Assembly (NCBI RefSeq): GCF_002162315.1
Contig: NZ_CP021416.1
Coordinates: forward strand, 434,001 to 498,000
Direction: 5' to 3'
From: Sulfurospirillum diekertiae
Lineage (GTDB): Bacteria > Campylobacterota > Campylobacteria > Campylobacterales > Sulfurospirillaceae
Length of the DNA stretch: 64,000 nucleotides
Shown one piece after another: positions 42,677-52,014 of the stretch. Below the pieces are notes generated by a model. The model did no database searches. It had not been told where the DNA came from and worked only from the letters and a program-made list of their open reading frames with translations. The position numbers and the translations under genes are program-made. Each line of letters starts with the position of its first letter. The first letter of the stretch is position 1.

Positions 42677-44961
42677 CTAAGTTCTTACCATGGGTATTCT
42701 TACTTTTAGGTCTCTTATTCTCATGCTTGATCGCATGGAAATGTGCTCTTTGGATTGACGAGAAAGAGCAAATTCGTTTTCAAACTGCTTCAAATACTAT
42801 CACTAATTTAATTTATAAAGAACTGAATGCCCATATACAACTTATTCGCAGTGTGGCGGCCTTTATGTGCGTCTCTCCAGAAAATATATCGCGTGAAAAG
42901 TGGAAACAATTTGCGATTAAGAACCATATTAATGAACAATTTTTAGGATTGAGAGCTTTAGGATATGCTCCTTTAGTGCATCCTCAAGAGCGTTTAAAAT
43001 ATGAACAAGCTGTTCGTCATGAAGAAGGATTTGCAGATTATGCAATTTCTCAAAAGAATGTCTCGTCCAACACTGCACTGTTTCCGATAATGTATTTAGA
43101 ACCAATGTCTGAGATGAATGAAAAAGCCTTCGGTTTTGATTTGGCTTCAGAAATCACACGGAGAGAAGCATTGCATCAATCGTTTATCCGTGCAGATGCA
43201 ACCGTATCTTCGAAAATCAATTTGACTCAAAAATACATTACCGATAACCAAGTAGGTTTTTCGATCTTTTTCCCTTTATATCAAACCAAAGATATTCCAA
43301 CTTCTACAGAAGAACGTCTAGCAAGTGCAAAAGGTGTTCTTTTTATAGCCATTGATGCTAAGAAAATGTTTGAACAACTCTTGAAAAGCCACTATAGTTT
43401 AGTAGATTTTGAAATCTATGATGGCTCAGCGCCTTTGGAGCAAAATCTTCTCTATAATTCCAACCCCAATTTGATTGATTCAAGGTTAAGTGGCTACACT
43501 TCTTTAGAACTATACGGAAAGATATGGACACTTCATTTTAAAGCTAAAGAAGTATTTGAAATGAGTGATAGTCGTTATTATCCGTGGATACAAATGCTCT
43601 TTAGTCTGATTTTCTTTAGCGTGTTTGCAGGGTTAATTTATGTGCTTCAACGAACACGAAAAAAAGCTTACGCAATAGCGAATGAAAAAACAAAGCAACT
43701 TTCTCAATCCGAAGCGGAAATTCGCTCTATCTTCCAATCGATGCAAGAAGGCGTTATGGTCTTAGACGATAAAGGTGTGATCTTAGAGTGTAATTTAGCA
43801 GCTCAAGAGATGTTACAGCTTTCCAAAAGTGACATTGTTGGCAATTTTAGTTATAACTCCAAATGGAGTGCTATTTATGAAGATGGCTCGGTCTTTAATA
43901 AAGAAGATTATCCTTCGCTAATGGCTATCAATAGTAGCTTACCTCAGAATAATGTCATATTAGGAATTCGACGCAAAGATGGGTCTCTAATATGGGTTCA
44001 AACCAATGCCCAGCCAATTTTTTCAGATAATTTTGACAAGATTCGTTCAGTCTTAATAACCTTTAGTGACATTACTGCGTATCGTAAGTCTAAACGTGAA
44101 CTTGAAAAATATCTCCAAATTATCGACACTCATGTGATTATATCCAGTACCGATACCGATGGGATTATAACAGAAGTGAGTGAAAAATTTTGTCAAATTT
44201 CGGGATATTCTAAAGAAGAACTGATTGGGAAAAGTCATCATCTTGTAAGACATCCCGATATGCCTTCAACACTGTACGAAGAGATGTGGACTTCATTAAA
44301 AAAGGGAATTCCATGGTATGGCGAGATCAAAAATAGATCTAAAAAAGGGGTTGATTATTGGATTGAAGCCATTATTGCCCCACGCTATAATGAAGAATAT
44401 CAATTGATAGGATATACAGCAGTTCATCATGATATTACCGATAAAAAAAGAGTTGAAGAGCTCTCCATTACCGATCGGTTGACAGGACTGTATAATCGTC
44501 TTAAGCTTGATGAACTTTTTGCATATCATTTAAGTATTGTCAAACGACACCAAACATCTTTTTCAATTATTCTGCTTGATATTGACAAATTTAAATTGGT
44601 TAATGATACCTATGGGCATCAAGTAGGCGATAGCTTATTGCAAGCGATAGCAACACTTCTCAAAAGAAATATTCGTGAGGAAGATGCCGTAGGAAGATGG
44701 GGTGGGGAAGAATTTTTAATTCTTCTCCCTGAAACAAAGAGTGATGCGGCGTGTCTCTTGGCAGAAAAGTTGCGTAGGTTAGTTGAAGCTGAAAATTTTG
44801 AGTATGCTGGAAATCGTACAGCTAGCTTTGGCGTAGCAACCTATCATGCAAATGATGATGAAACCAGTATGGTTGCGCGTGCGGATGAGGCACTTTATAG
44901 AGCAAAAGAAAAAGGTCGTAACCGTGTTGACTTAGAGTTGTATTCTCTCACTACTTCCTAA
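42658..44961 (+). CDS. CHASE-PAS-PAS diguanylate cyclase
   Basis: 767 residues starting at TTG 42658 (GGAG 7 bases upstream). Membrane helix 1 near 11-31, periplasmic CHASE domain (about 40-295; FLGLRALGYAPLVHPQER, FGFDLASEITRREAL), helix 2 near 305-325, PAS 1 (about 350-475), PAS 2 of the Aer/CetB type with LIGKSHHLVRHPDMPSTLY (about 480-595), and a GGDEF domain with the active motif GRWGGEEFLILLP. The second PAS resembles energy-taxis sensors, so redox input into c-di-GMP synthesis is inferred. The start codon sits inside a 13-bp inverted repeat. Confidence 0.92.
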   Translation: MRRIWESKFLPWVFLLLGLLFSCLIAWKCALWIDEKEQIRFQTASNTITNLIYKELNAHIQLIRSVAAFMCVSPENISREKWKQFAIKNHINEQFLGLRALGYAPLVHPQERLKYEQAVRHEEGFADYAISQKNVSSNTALFPIMYLEPMSEMNEKAFGFDLASEITRREALHQSFIRADATVSSKINLTQKYITDNQVGFSIFFPLYQTKDIPTSTEERLASAKGVLFIAIDAKKMFEQLLKSHYSLVDFEIYDGSAPLEQNLLYNSNPNLIDSRLSGYTSLELYGKIWTLHFKAKEVFEMSDSRYYPWIQMLFSLIFFSVFAGLIYVLQRTRKKAYAIANEKTKQLSQSEAEIRSIFQSMQEGVMVLDDKGVILECNLAAQEMLQLSKSDIVGNFSYNSKWSAIYEDGSVFNKEDYPSLMAINSSLPQNNVILGIRRKDGSLIWVQTNAQPIFSDNFDKIRSVLITFSDITAYRKSKRELEKYLQIIDTHVIISSTDTDGIITEVSEKFCQISGYSKEELIGKSHHLVRHPDMPSTLYEEMWTSLKKGIPWYGEIKNRSKKGVDYWIEAIIAPRYNEEYQLIGYTAVHHDITDKKRVEELSITDRLTGLYNRLKLDELFAYHLSIVKRHQTSFSIILLDIDKFKLVNDTYGHQVGDSLLQAIATLLKRNIREEDAVGRWGGEEFLILLPETKSDAACLLAEKLRRLVEAENFEYAGNRTASFGVATYHANDDETSMVARADEALYRAKEKGRNRVDLELYSLTTS

Positions 44962-44995
44962 ACTCTCTCTTAATGTAAACACAGTAAAATGTTTT

Positions 44996-45007
44996 TTTAC
45001 ATGTAAG
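44996..45007. repeat. Palindrome copy TTTACATGTAAG before lgt
   Basis: Last base G. Its right arm supplies the AAGGA ribosome-binding site of lgt. Confidence 0.8.
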
Positions 45008-45014
45008 GATTTAA

Positions 45015-45833
45015 ATGCAATTTTGGAACAACATTTACAGCCAGTTTGACCCTGTCGCTTTCAAGCTAGGACCCATTGCCGTGCATTGGTATGGCATTAT
45101 GTATATATGTGCTCTTTTGGGTGCCCTTTATGCCGCTAAATGGTTTGTCAAAAAAGATAATTTAGGCTTCAGCAACCAAACGTTAGAGAGCTATTTTATT
45201 TGGATTGAGATTGGCATTATTTTAGGTGCGCGTATTGGTTATATTCTCTTTTATGATCCGCATGTGGATTATTATCTTGCGCATCCATGGCAAATGTTCA
45301 ATCCTTTCATTGATGGTACATTTGTTGGAATTAGAGGCATGAGTTATCATGGAGCTATCGTTGGATTTTTTATTGGCACTTGGTTCTTTTACCTCAAACA
45401 TAAAATCAATGTATGGAGGCTTTTGGATGTAGTAGCCTTGAGTGTTCCAGTAGGGTATATTTTTGGACGTATTGGTAATTTTCTCAACCAAGAGCTCTTT
45501 GGTCGTCCTACGGATGTTCCATGGGGCATTTATGTTGATGGCGTTCTTCGTCACCCTTCTCAACTTTATGAAGCGTTTCTTGAGGGCTTCATGGTTTTTG
45601 TGATACTCTACTTGTATCGAAATTTCAAAAAATACGATGGTGAGCTCATTGCTCTTTATGGATTTTTGTACTCACTTGGACGATTTGTCGCAGAGTTTTG
45701 GAGAGAGCCAGATTTCCAAATTGGTTTTGTCTATGGCGACTGGATGAGTAAGGGACAAGCCCTTTCAATTTTGATGATAATTGCCTCTTTATTATTATAT
45801 GGTGTAATAATCAAACGAGGAAAAAGGGGATAA
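45015..45833 (+). CDS. lgt: Prolipoprotein diacylglyceryl transferase
   Basis: Transfers diacylglycerol from phosphatidylglycerol to the lipobox cysteine of prelipoproteins; inner membrane, seven helices. RGMSYHGAIVGF and the signature GRIGNFLNQELFGRPTDVPW carry the catalytic His and Arg residues. 272 residues, usual length. AAGGA precedes the ATG; a terminator overlaps the 3' end. Confidence 0.95.
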   Translation: MQFWNNIYSQFDPVAFKLGPIAVHWYGIMYICALLGALYAAKWFVKKDNLGFSNQTLESYFIWIEIGIILGARIGYILFYDPHVDYYLAHPWQMFNPFIDGTFVGIRGMSYHGAIVGFFIGTWFFYLKHKINVWRLLDVVALSVPVGYIFGRIGNFLNQELFGRPTDVPWGIYVDGVLRHPSQLYEAFLEGFMVFVILYLYRNFKKYDGELIALYGFLYSLGRFVAEFWREPDFQIGFVYGDWMSKGQALSILMIIASLLLYGVIIKRGKRG

Positions 45834-45857
45834 AAAAATCCCTTTTAAATCCCCTTT
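45822..45857 (+). terminator. Terminator at the end of lgt
   Basis: GGGGAT and ATCCC pair across AAAAAA followed by TTTT; an alternative longer pairing is AAAGGGGAT with ATCCCCTTT (45849-45857). The stem includes the lgt stop. Confidence 0.7.
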
Positions 45858-46022
45858 CGTGTATTATAATTTCAACTAGTATGTACAAAATGACATAATC
45901 ATTGATTGTTCAAACTTATTGCAATTTCCCTAAATAGGGTATTTTGTAAGAGATTGACATTCATAAGTGTGTTGTCTTGCACATTTATGAGCGTTTATCA
46001 AACTTCACAAAAAGGATGAGAT

Positions 46023-46805
46023 GTGAGTGACCTACTTGAAGGGTTTTTAGGTACGAGCGTTGAGGGAAAAAAGAGTAGAGTTCCAGCCAAACTTGATTAT
46101 ATTCAAAGTGCGACTGGTCTATTCTTAGGTTTGTTTATGTGGGGACATATGTTCTTTGTATCAACGATTTTGATCAGCAAAGACTTTATGTACACCATAA
46201 CCAAAATGTTTGAAGGCAGTATGTTCCTAAGCGAACCACAGCCTATAATCGTTTCTGGGATTGTCTTGTTTGTATTTGCAGTCTTTATTGTACATGCGAT
46301 GCTCGGTATGAGAAAATTGCCTATCAATTTTAGACAATATCAAGCATATAAAACACATATGGGTATGATGAAACACGATGATACAACGATGTGGTTTACA
46401 CAAGCATTCACCGGTTTTGCAATGTTCTTCTTAGGTTCTGCGCACCTCTTTACCATGGCAACCCAAGCAGATAAAATTGGACCATTTGGTTCATCAGATA
46501 GAATGTACAGCGAATTTATGTGGCCATTTTATCTTCTTCTTCTTCTTGCCGTTGAGTTCCACGGTGGTATTGGTCTTTATCGTCTCTGTGTTAAATGGGG
46601 TTGGTTTGAAGGTGCTGATGCAAAAATTTCTCGTAAAAATCTCAAAAAAGCTAAATGGGCTATTACAACATTTTTCTTAGCACTTGGTCTTTTAACACTT
46701 GCAGCATACGTGAAAATCGGTTATGAACACAGAAATAACGTAGGTGAGAAATACAAACCAACGGCACAACTCGAAGTAAGATATGATGTGAAGGTTAGGG
46801 CGTAA
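46023..46805 (+). CDS. frdC: Fumarate reductase cytochrome b subunit
   Basis: Di-heme membrane anchor of quinol:fumarate reductase, 260 residues. [39 protein letters not shown] and [19 protein letters not shown] agree closely with Wolinella FrdC, including the heme-ligand histidines of each helix. Start is GTG 46023 with AAGGA 6 bases upstream. First gene of frdCAB, preceded by a 189-bp promoter region. Confidence 0.95.
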   Translation: MSDLLEGFLGTSVEGKKSRVPAKLDYIQSATGLFLGLFMWGHMFFVSTILISKDFMYTITKMFEGSMFLSEPQPIIVSGIVLFVFAVFIVHAMLGMRKLPINFRQYQAYKTHMGMMKHDDTTMWFTQAFTGFAMFFLGSAHLFTMATQADKIGPFGSSDRMYSEFMWPFYLLLLLAVEFHGGIGLYRLCVKWGWFEGADAKISRKNLKKAKWAITTFFLALGLLTLAAYVKIGYEHRNNVGEKYKPTAQLEVRYDVKVRA

Positions 46806-46807
46806 AA

Positions 46808-48793
46808 ATGAACGTAAAATATTGTGATGCACTGGTTATCGGTGGTGGTTTAGCAGGTCTTAGAGCGGCGATTGCAACGCAATCTAAAGGTCTTAGTACA
46901 ACAGTTTTAAGTCTTTGTCCAGTTAAGAGATCTCACTCTGCTGCGGCACAAGGTGGTATGCAAGCAAGTCTTGGTAACTCAAAAATGAGTCGCGGTGACA
47001 ATGAAGATGTTCACTTTGCCGATACTGTAAAAGGTAGTGACTGGGGTTGTGACCAAGAAGTTGCACGTATGTTCGTTACCGTTGCTCCTAAAGCAATCCG
47101 TGAATTAGCGGGCTGGGGCGTGCCTTGGACGAGAATTGCTAAAGGTGGTAGAGAAGCTATCATCAATGCTGAGAGAACAACGATTGTGGAAGATGAAGAA
47201 GTCCATGGTTATATCCATTCTCGTGACTTTGGTGGTACTAAAAAATGGAGAACCTGTTATACAGCGGATGCTACAGGTCATACCATGCTTTTTGGTGTTG
47301 CGAATGAAGCTCTTAAACATAATGTCAATATTGAAGATAGAAAAGAAGCGATTGCGCTTATTCATGAAAACAACCGTTGTTACGGTGCGATTGTAAGAGA
47401 CCTCGTAACGGGTGAGCTTTGGGCTTACGTTGCTAAAGGTACTTTGATCGCAACGGGAGGTTACGGTAGACTTTACAAACAAACAACCAATGCGGTTATT
47501 TGTGATGGTATTGGTGCTGCTATTGCTCTTGAAACGGGTGTTGCGACACTTGGTAATATGGAAGCAGTACAATTCCACCCAACCCCAATCGTTCCATCAG
47601 GTATTCTTTTAACTGAAGGCTGTAGAGGTGATGGTGGACTACTTCGTGACGTTGATGGTCATAGATTTATGCCAGACTATGAGCCAGAGAAAAAAGAACT
47701 TGCAAGTCGTGATGTTGTAAGTCGTCGTATGATGGAACACATCCGTAAAGGTAAAGGTGTTAAATCTCCTTATGGCGAGCACTTATGGCTAGATATTTCT
47801 ATCCTTGGTCGTGCACACATTGAGAGAAACCTAAGAGATGTACAAGAAATTTGTCAAATCTTTAACGGTATCGATCCTGCGGATGAAGGTCCAAAAGGTT
47901 GGGCACCCGTTCTTCCAATGCAACACTACTCAATGGGTGGTATTAGAACAAAACCAACCGGTGAGTCTCCAACCCTTTCAGGTCTTTTCTCTGCGGGTGA
48001 AGCTGCTTGTTGGGATATGCACGGATTTAACCGTCTTGGTGGTAACTCAGTCAGTGAAACGGTTGTTGCAGGTATGATTGTTGGTGATTATTTTGCTGAC
48101 TATTGTTTATCAAATGAAGTTAATGTCAATACAGCAACGATTGAAAAAGCAATTAAAAAACAAAAAGATTTCATTGACCATCTGTTGACAAACAAAGGTA
48201 AATTTAATATTTTTGAAATTAAAAACAGAATGAGAGATATTATGTGGGAAAAAGTTGCGATTTTCCGTGATGGCAAAGGTCTTGCTGAAGCGGTTAACGA
48301 GCTTGAAGAACTTCTCAAAAAATCTCACGATGTTACGATTAAATCTAAAACAACCTCTGCTAACCCAGAGCTTGAAGAAGCATACCGTGTTCCTATGATG
48401 CTTAAATTGGCATTGTGTGTGGCTATGGGTGCTCGTGAGAGAACCGAGAGCCGTGGTGCACATTACCGTGAAGACTTCTTGAAACGTGATGATGCGAATT
48501 GGTTGAAACGTACCTTAACTTCATGGAAAGAGGGCGCAACCCTTCCAACCGTTACGTATGAAGATTTAGACATTATGAAAATGGAAATTCCACCAGCGTT
48601 TAGAGGGTATGGTGCAAAAGGTATGATTATTGAAAATGAACTCAGCCTTAAACGCCAAGAGGAAGTGGATAAACTTCGTGAAGAGATGGAAGCTGCAGGC
48701 AAAGACAGATATGTGATTCAAGATGCGCTTATGCCATTTGAGCTTCAACCATACTATAAAGCTAAAAATGAGAGATTTGGAGATGCAAAATGA
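46808..48793 (+). CDS. frdA: Fumarate reductase flavoprotein subunit
   Basis: Catalytic subunit reducing fumarate to succinate. [12 protein letters not shown] is the FAD dinucleotide fold, His43 in [10 protein letters not shown] the covalent flavin site, and [20 protein letters not shown] plus [10 protein letters not shown] belong to the dicarboxylate site. 661 residues, close to the Wolinella enzyme. Codon choice is more biased than in neighbours, as expected for a highly expressed protein. Overlaps frdB by 4 bases. Confidence 0.96.
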   Translation: MNVKYCDALVIGGGLAGLRAAIATQSKGLSTTVLSLCPVKRSHSAAAQGGMQASLGNSKMSRGDNEDVHFADTVKGSDWGCDQEVARMFVTVAPKAIRELAGWGVPWTRIAKGGREAIINAERTTIVEDEEVHGYIHSRDFGGTKKWRTCYTADATGHTMLFGVANEALKHNVNIEDRKEAIALIHENNRCYGAIVRDLVTGELWAYVAKGTLIATGGYGRLYKQTTNAVICDGIGAAIALETGVATLGNMEAVQFHPTPIVPSGILLTEGCRGDGGLLRDVDGHRFMPDYEPEKKELASRDVVSRRMMEHIRKGKGVKSPYGEHLWLDISILGRAHIERNLRDVQEICQIFNGIDPADEGPKGWAPVLPMQHYSMGGIRTKPTGESPTLSGLFSAGEAACWDMHGFNRLGGNSVSETVVAGMIVGDYFADYCLSNEVNVNTATIEKAIKKQKDFIDHLLTNKGKFNIFEIKNRMRDIMWEKVAIFRDGKGLAEAVNELEELLKKSHDVTIKSKTTSANPELEEAYRVPMMLKLALCVAMGARERTESRGAHYREDFLKRDDANWLKRTLTSWKEGATLPTVTYEDLDIMKMEIPPAFRGYGAKGMIIENELSLKRQEEVDKLREEMEAAGKDRYVIQDALMPFELQPYYKAKNERFGDAK

Positions 48794-49509
48794 GTAGAAC
48801 TATTACCATAAGGGCTATGAAATATAACCCACAATCAAAACTTTCAAAAGCGCACTTTGCAGAGTACAAACTTGAAGAAACCGATGGTATGACACTGTTT
48901 ATTGCGCTTACGAAAATTCGCGAAACAATGGATGCAGACCTTTCTTTTGACTTTGTATGCCGTGCAGGTATCTGTGGAAGTTGCGGTATGATGGTTAATG
49001 GTAAACCTGCCCTTGCATGTCGTACATTAACAAAAAATTTCCCAGGCGGCGTCATTCAATTGATGCCAATGCCAGCATTTAAGTTATTGAAAGATCTTTC
49101 TGTTGATACAGGTAACTGGATGAATGGTATGAGTAAACGTGTTGAGAGTTGGATTCACACGAACCATAAACCAGACATTTCTAAACTTGAAGCACCTATG
49201 GAGCCAAAACTCGCAGATGAGACATTTGAGCTTGATCGTTGTATTGAGTGTGGTATTTGTGTTGCAGCATGTGGTACAAAATTGATGAGACCAAACTTTA
49301 TTGGTGCTGTTGGTTTGAACCGCGTTGCTCGTTTTGCAATGGATCCACACGATGAGAGAACCGATGAAGACTTCTATGAGCTTGTTGGTGATGATGATGG
49401 AATCTTTGGATGTATGAGTCTCGTTGCGTGCGAAGACAATTGTCCAAAACACTTACCACTTCAATCAAAAATTGCTTATATGAGACGAAAACTCGTCGCT
49501 CTCAAATAA
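48790..49509 (+). CDS. frdB: Fumarate reductase iron-sulfur subunit
   Basis: Relays electrons from the di-heme anchor to FrdA. [2Fe-2S] ligands Cys57/62/65/77 (CRAGICGSC...C), [4Fe-4S] [11 protein letters not shown], and the [3Fe-4S] set around [12 protein letters not shown]. 239 residues. Confidence 0.96.
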   Translation: MSRTITIRAMKYNPQSKLSKAHFAEYKLEETDGMTLFIALTKIRETMDADLSFDFVCRAGICGSCGMMVNGKPALACRTLTKNFPGGVIQLMPMPAFKLLKDLSVDTGNWMNGMSKRVESWIHTNHKPDISKLEAPMEPKLADETFELDRCIECGICVAACGTKLMRPNFIGAVGLNRVARFAMDPHDERTDEDFYELVGDDDGIFGCMSLVACEDNCPKHLPLQSKIAYMRRKLVALK

Positions 49510-49525
49510 AAAATTGCCTTCTTTG

Positions 49526-49554
49526 AAGGGATAAGATACTTTGTCTTATCCCTT
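49526..49554 (+). terminator. Terminator after frdCAB
   Basis: 11-bp stem AAGGGATAAGA / TCTTATCCCTT with a short TACTTTG loop, 17 bp beyond the frdB stop. Confidence 0.7.
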
Positions 49555-49641
49555 GCCTTAATCTTGACATTTAGTCTCACAATTTTGTTTCTCTTATAAG
49601 AAATACTGATATAATCAAAAAAACTTTAAAGATAGTATCTC

Positions 49642-52014
49642 ATGCATATCATCAATGATTTTTTCTTACTCATCTGGGGTGAGAGGTTAAACCAAGAAGT
49701 TGTTTTCGATGAAAAACATACCACAGAGTTCGATCAATACAGATTAACTTCTTTCGATAATTTTTGCGACAGTGTCGCTATCTTATTAATCATAAGTCCT
49801 CAGAATTTTGCCAATATGGCAATCTTAGAAGAACCCAAAACAGTTTTAAATACATTTTTTCAACACGTAATATTTAACAAAGAAAATATTCAATATGCAC
49901 AATCTCAACTGCTGGGTTATTTCATCGTTCTGGGTAATTTGCAAGTCAACCATGCTATCACAAAGCGCTTAGAGCTTTTAAAAAAAGAGGGGATTATCTC
50001 TTATGATGCGGTACGTTCTTTAGGTAGTATCATCTCTCTTATCGAAGAGAAAAAAATCGAAGTTACCTCTTTACATGTAAAGAGTGCAACAACCCAAGAA
50101 AACTACTATAAAACTGAACTCAATCTTCTTCTCACTGCCATTGAAAATTTGAATCAGGCGGTTGAAACACCTCGTTTACAAGAGCGTTTACATGTAATCC
50201 CTGAACGCCTTGAAAATCAACGCTTTTCCATTGGTATCACCGGTGTTATGAACGCGGGCAAATCAACAATGCTCAACGCACTGTTAGGGCAAGAAGTTTT
50301 AGGCACTTCGGTTGTTCCTGAAACGGCCAATCTAACGCTAATTAAATACGCCAAAAACCCTTACGCGGTGGTGAATTTTTGGAATGCCAAAGAGTGGAGC
50401 AAGATCGAAGAGGGTGCTAAAAGTCTTAAAAGTTTAGAAGCGTTTGTCAAAGAGAGCAAAGCGCATTTTGGCGAAACTTTTCATACGCTTGTCACACCAC
50501 AAGGGGAAAGTGAAACCATTGCAGTTAACGATTTAGCCCTCTATACCTCAGCAAAACACTCTGAAAAAAAATGCAATTTGGTCAAAAGCGTTGAACTCTA
50601 CACCGATCTAAAATTTGTCCAAGATGGCGTTCAAATCGTCGATACCCCCGGTCTGGATGACCCTGTGGTGCAACGTGAAGAGATTACGCTGGAATACCTT
50701 AGCGAATGTGATTTGATGATCCATCTTATGAACGCGGCACAAGCAGCGACGCAAAAAGATGTTGACTTTATTATTGACGCGCTCTTATACCGCAATGTGG
50801 CACAGTTGCTCATTGTCATTACGCGGATTGATACGATTGCTGAAAAAGAGCTGCAAGAGGTGATCGCATATACCAAACGCAGCATCGAAGCAAGGCTGAA
50901 CGAGCAAAACAAAGGTGCAAAATTAGATGAAGTGATCGCTAAAATCGTCTTTATTCCGATTGCTGGAAAATTGGCTCTGATGCATAAATTAGGGCAAGAA
51001 AAAGAAGCTCTCGCCCTTGGATACGATATGAACCGTACGGGTTTGCCATTGGTTGAGTCCTATCTTGAAGAGGTTCTTTTTGGAGCGAATAGTCAAAAAG
51101 CCAACCTGATTATCTCCGCCAATCGCAAAGAGATCGAATCAATCATCACAGAATCGATGAGCGCTTTTGAGCAAGAGCTGCATTATTTAAGTATTTCCAC
51201 AGAAGAGATCGAGCAAGCCTACGCCAAACATCAAGAAGAAAAAGCGGTGATGGCGAACTTTTTGGAGCAGATTAAAACCAGTGTGGCGCAGAGCAAAGAG
51301 GAGATGGAACACTACTTTGGCACACTTCAAAAATTTGCAAGTAACCAACTCGATAAACTTCAAAATGTTGTCAAACGCCGTATTACAGACGACGTAAGTT
51401 ATGAGTTTAGTAAAAATAAAAAAGCGCCCAAAGAGGAACGCATTGGCTCGATGATCGAGACGGCGATCAAAGATGGCATGGTCGATTTGGTGCGAGATTA
51501 TCGCTATGAATTTCAAAAAAAAATGCAAAGTTCCCTAGAGTATATGGATGCCAAATACGGGGAATTTAAAACAGAGAGCACGGCGCCAATGTTTGATGCC
51601 AAAGCGTTTTGTGAAGAGCATTTAGGCTCACTTTTGATTTTCAAAAACAGCACCGTTGTAATAGCAGCAGCCAATGATGCAATCAAAAAGTATGGCAAAA
51701 ATGATTTGAGTGCGCTTTCAATGAACCTTGAGACGATTTTTGCAACGGAATTTTCTCATATCAAAGAGATGCTTGAAGAAAAACTCCACAAAATCAATCA
51801 TGAACTTTTAAGCTCATTTGTAAGTCTATGTGAAGCACCCGCACGCAGTATTGAAGAGCGTTTTGGTGCAGAAGGTGCATTGATTGCACGTGCGATGCAT
51901 CAGATGAAAGACCAAACCCTGAACCGTGAAGCCAGAAGCATGGAAATTAAAGAAAAAGAGCGCGTGATGGGCATCGTGTTAAATGATTTAAACGCGCAAA
52001 AGGAGTCAAAATGA
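49642..52014 (+). CDS. Dynamin-like GTPase, first of tandem pair
   Basis: 790 residues. GTPase domain with P-loop GVMNAGKST (201-209), switch threonine region SVVPETANLT, G3 DTPGLDDP and G4 TRID; about 190 residues precede it and a long helical stalk (about 500-790) follows. Tandem dynamin-like proteins of Campylobacter assemble as a hetero-oligomer that tethers membranes; the same arrangement is present here, with the two genes overlapping by 4 bases. Palindrome copies at 50070 and 50187 read S-L-H-V-K and R-L-H-V-I. Confidence 0.9.
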   Translation: MHIINDFFLLIWGERLNQEVVFDEKHTTEFDQYRLTSFDNFCDSVAILLIISPQNFANMAILEEPKTVLNTFFQHVIFNKENIQYAQSQLLGYFIVLGNLQVNHAITKRLELLKKEGIISYDAVRSLGSIISLIEEKKIEVTSLHVKSATTQENYYKTELNLLLTAIENLNQAVETPRLQERLHVIPERLENQRFSIGITGVMNAGKSTMLNALLGQEVLGTSVVPETANLTLIKYAKNPYAVVNFWNAKEWSKIEEGAKSLKSLEAFVKESKAHFGETFHTLVTPQGESETIAVNDLALYTSAKHSEKKCNLVKSVELYTDLKFVQDGVQIVDTPGLDDPVVQREEITLEYLSECDLMIHLMNAAQAATQKDVDFIIDALLYRNVAQLLIVITRIDTIAEKELQEVIAYTKRSIEARLNEQNKGAKLDEVIAKIVFIPIAGKLALMHKLGQEKEALALGYDMNRTGLPLVESYLEEVLFGANSQKANLIISANRKEIESIITESMSAFEQELHYLSISTEEIEQAYAKHQEEKAVMANFLEQIKTSVAQSKEEMEHYFGTLQKFASNQLDKLQNVVKRRITDDVSYEFSKNKKAPKEERIGSMIETAIKDGMVDLVRDYRYEFQKKMQSSLEYMDAKYGEFKTESTAPMFDAKAFCEEHLGSLLIFKNSTVVIAAANDAIKKYGKNDLSALSMNLETIFATEFSHIKEMLEEKLHKINHELLSSFVSLCEAPARSIEERFGAEGALIARAMHQMKDQTLNREARSMEIKEKERVMGIVLNDLNAQKESK
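50070..50198. repeat. Two palindrome copies in the first dynamin-like gene
   Basis: Exact TTTACATGTAAA at 50070-50081, within the 18-bp palindrome CTCTTTACATGTAAAGAG, and TTTACATGTAAT at 50187-50198, both in the L-H-V frame. Confidence 0.88.
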
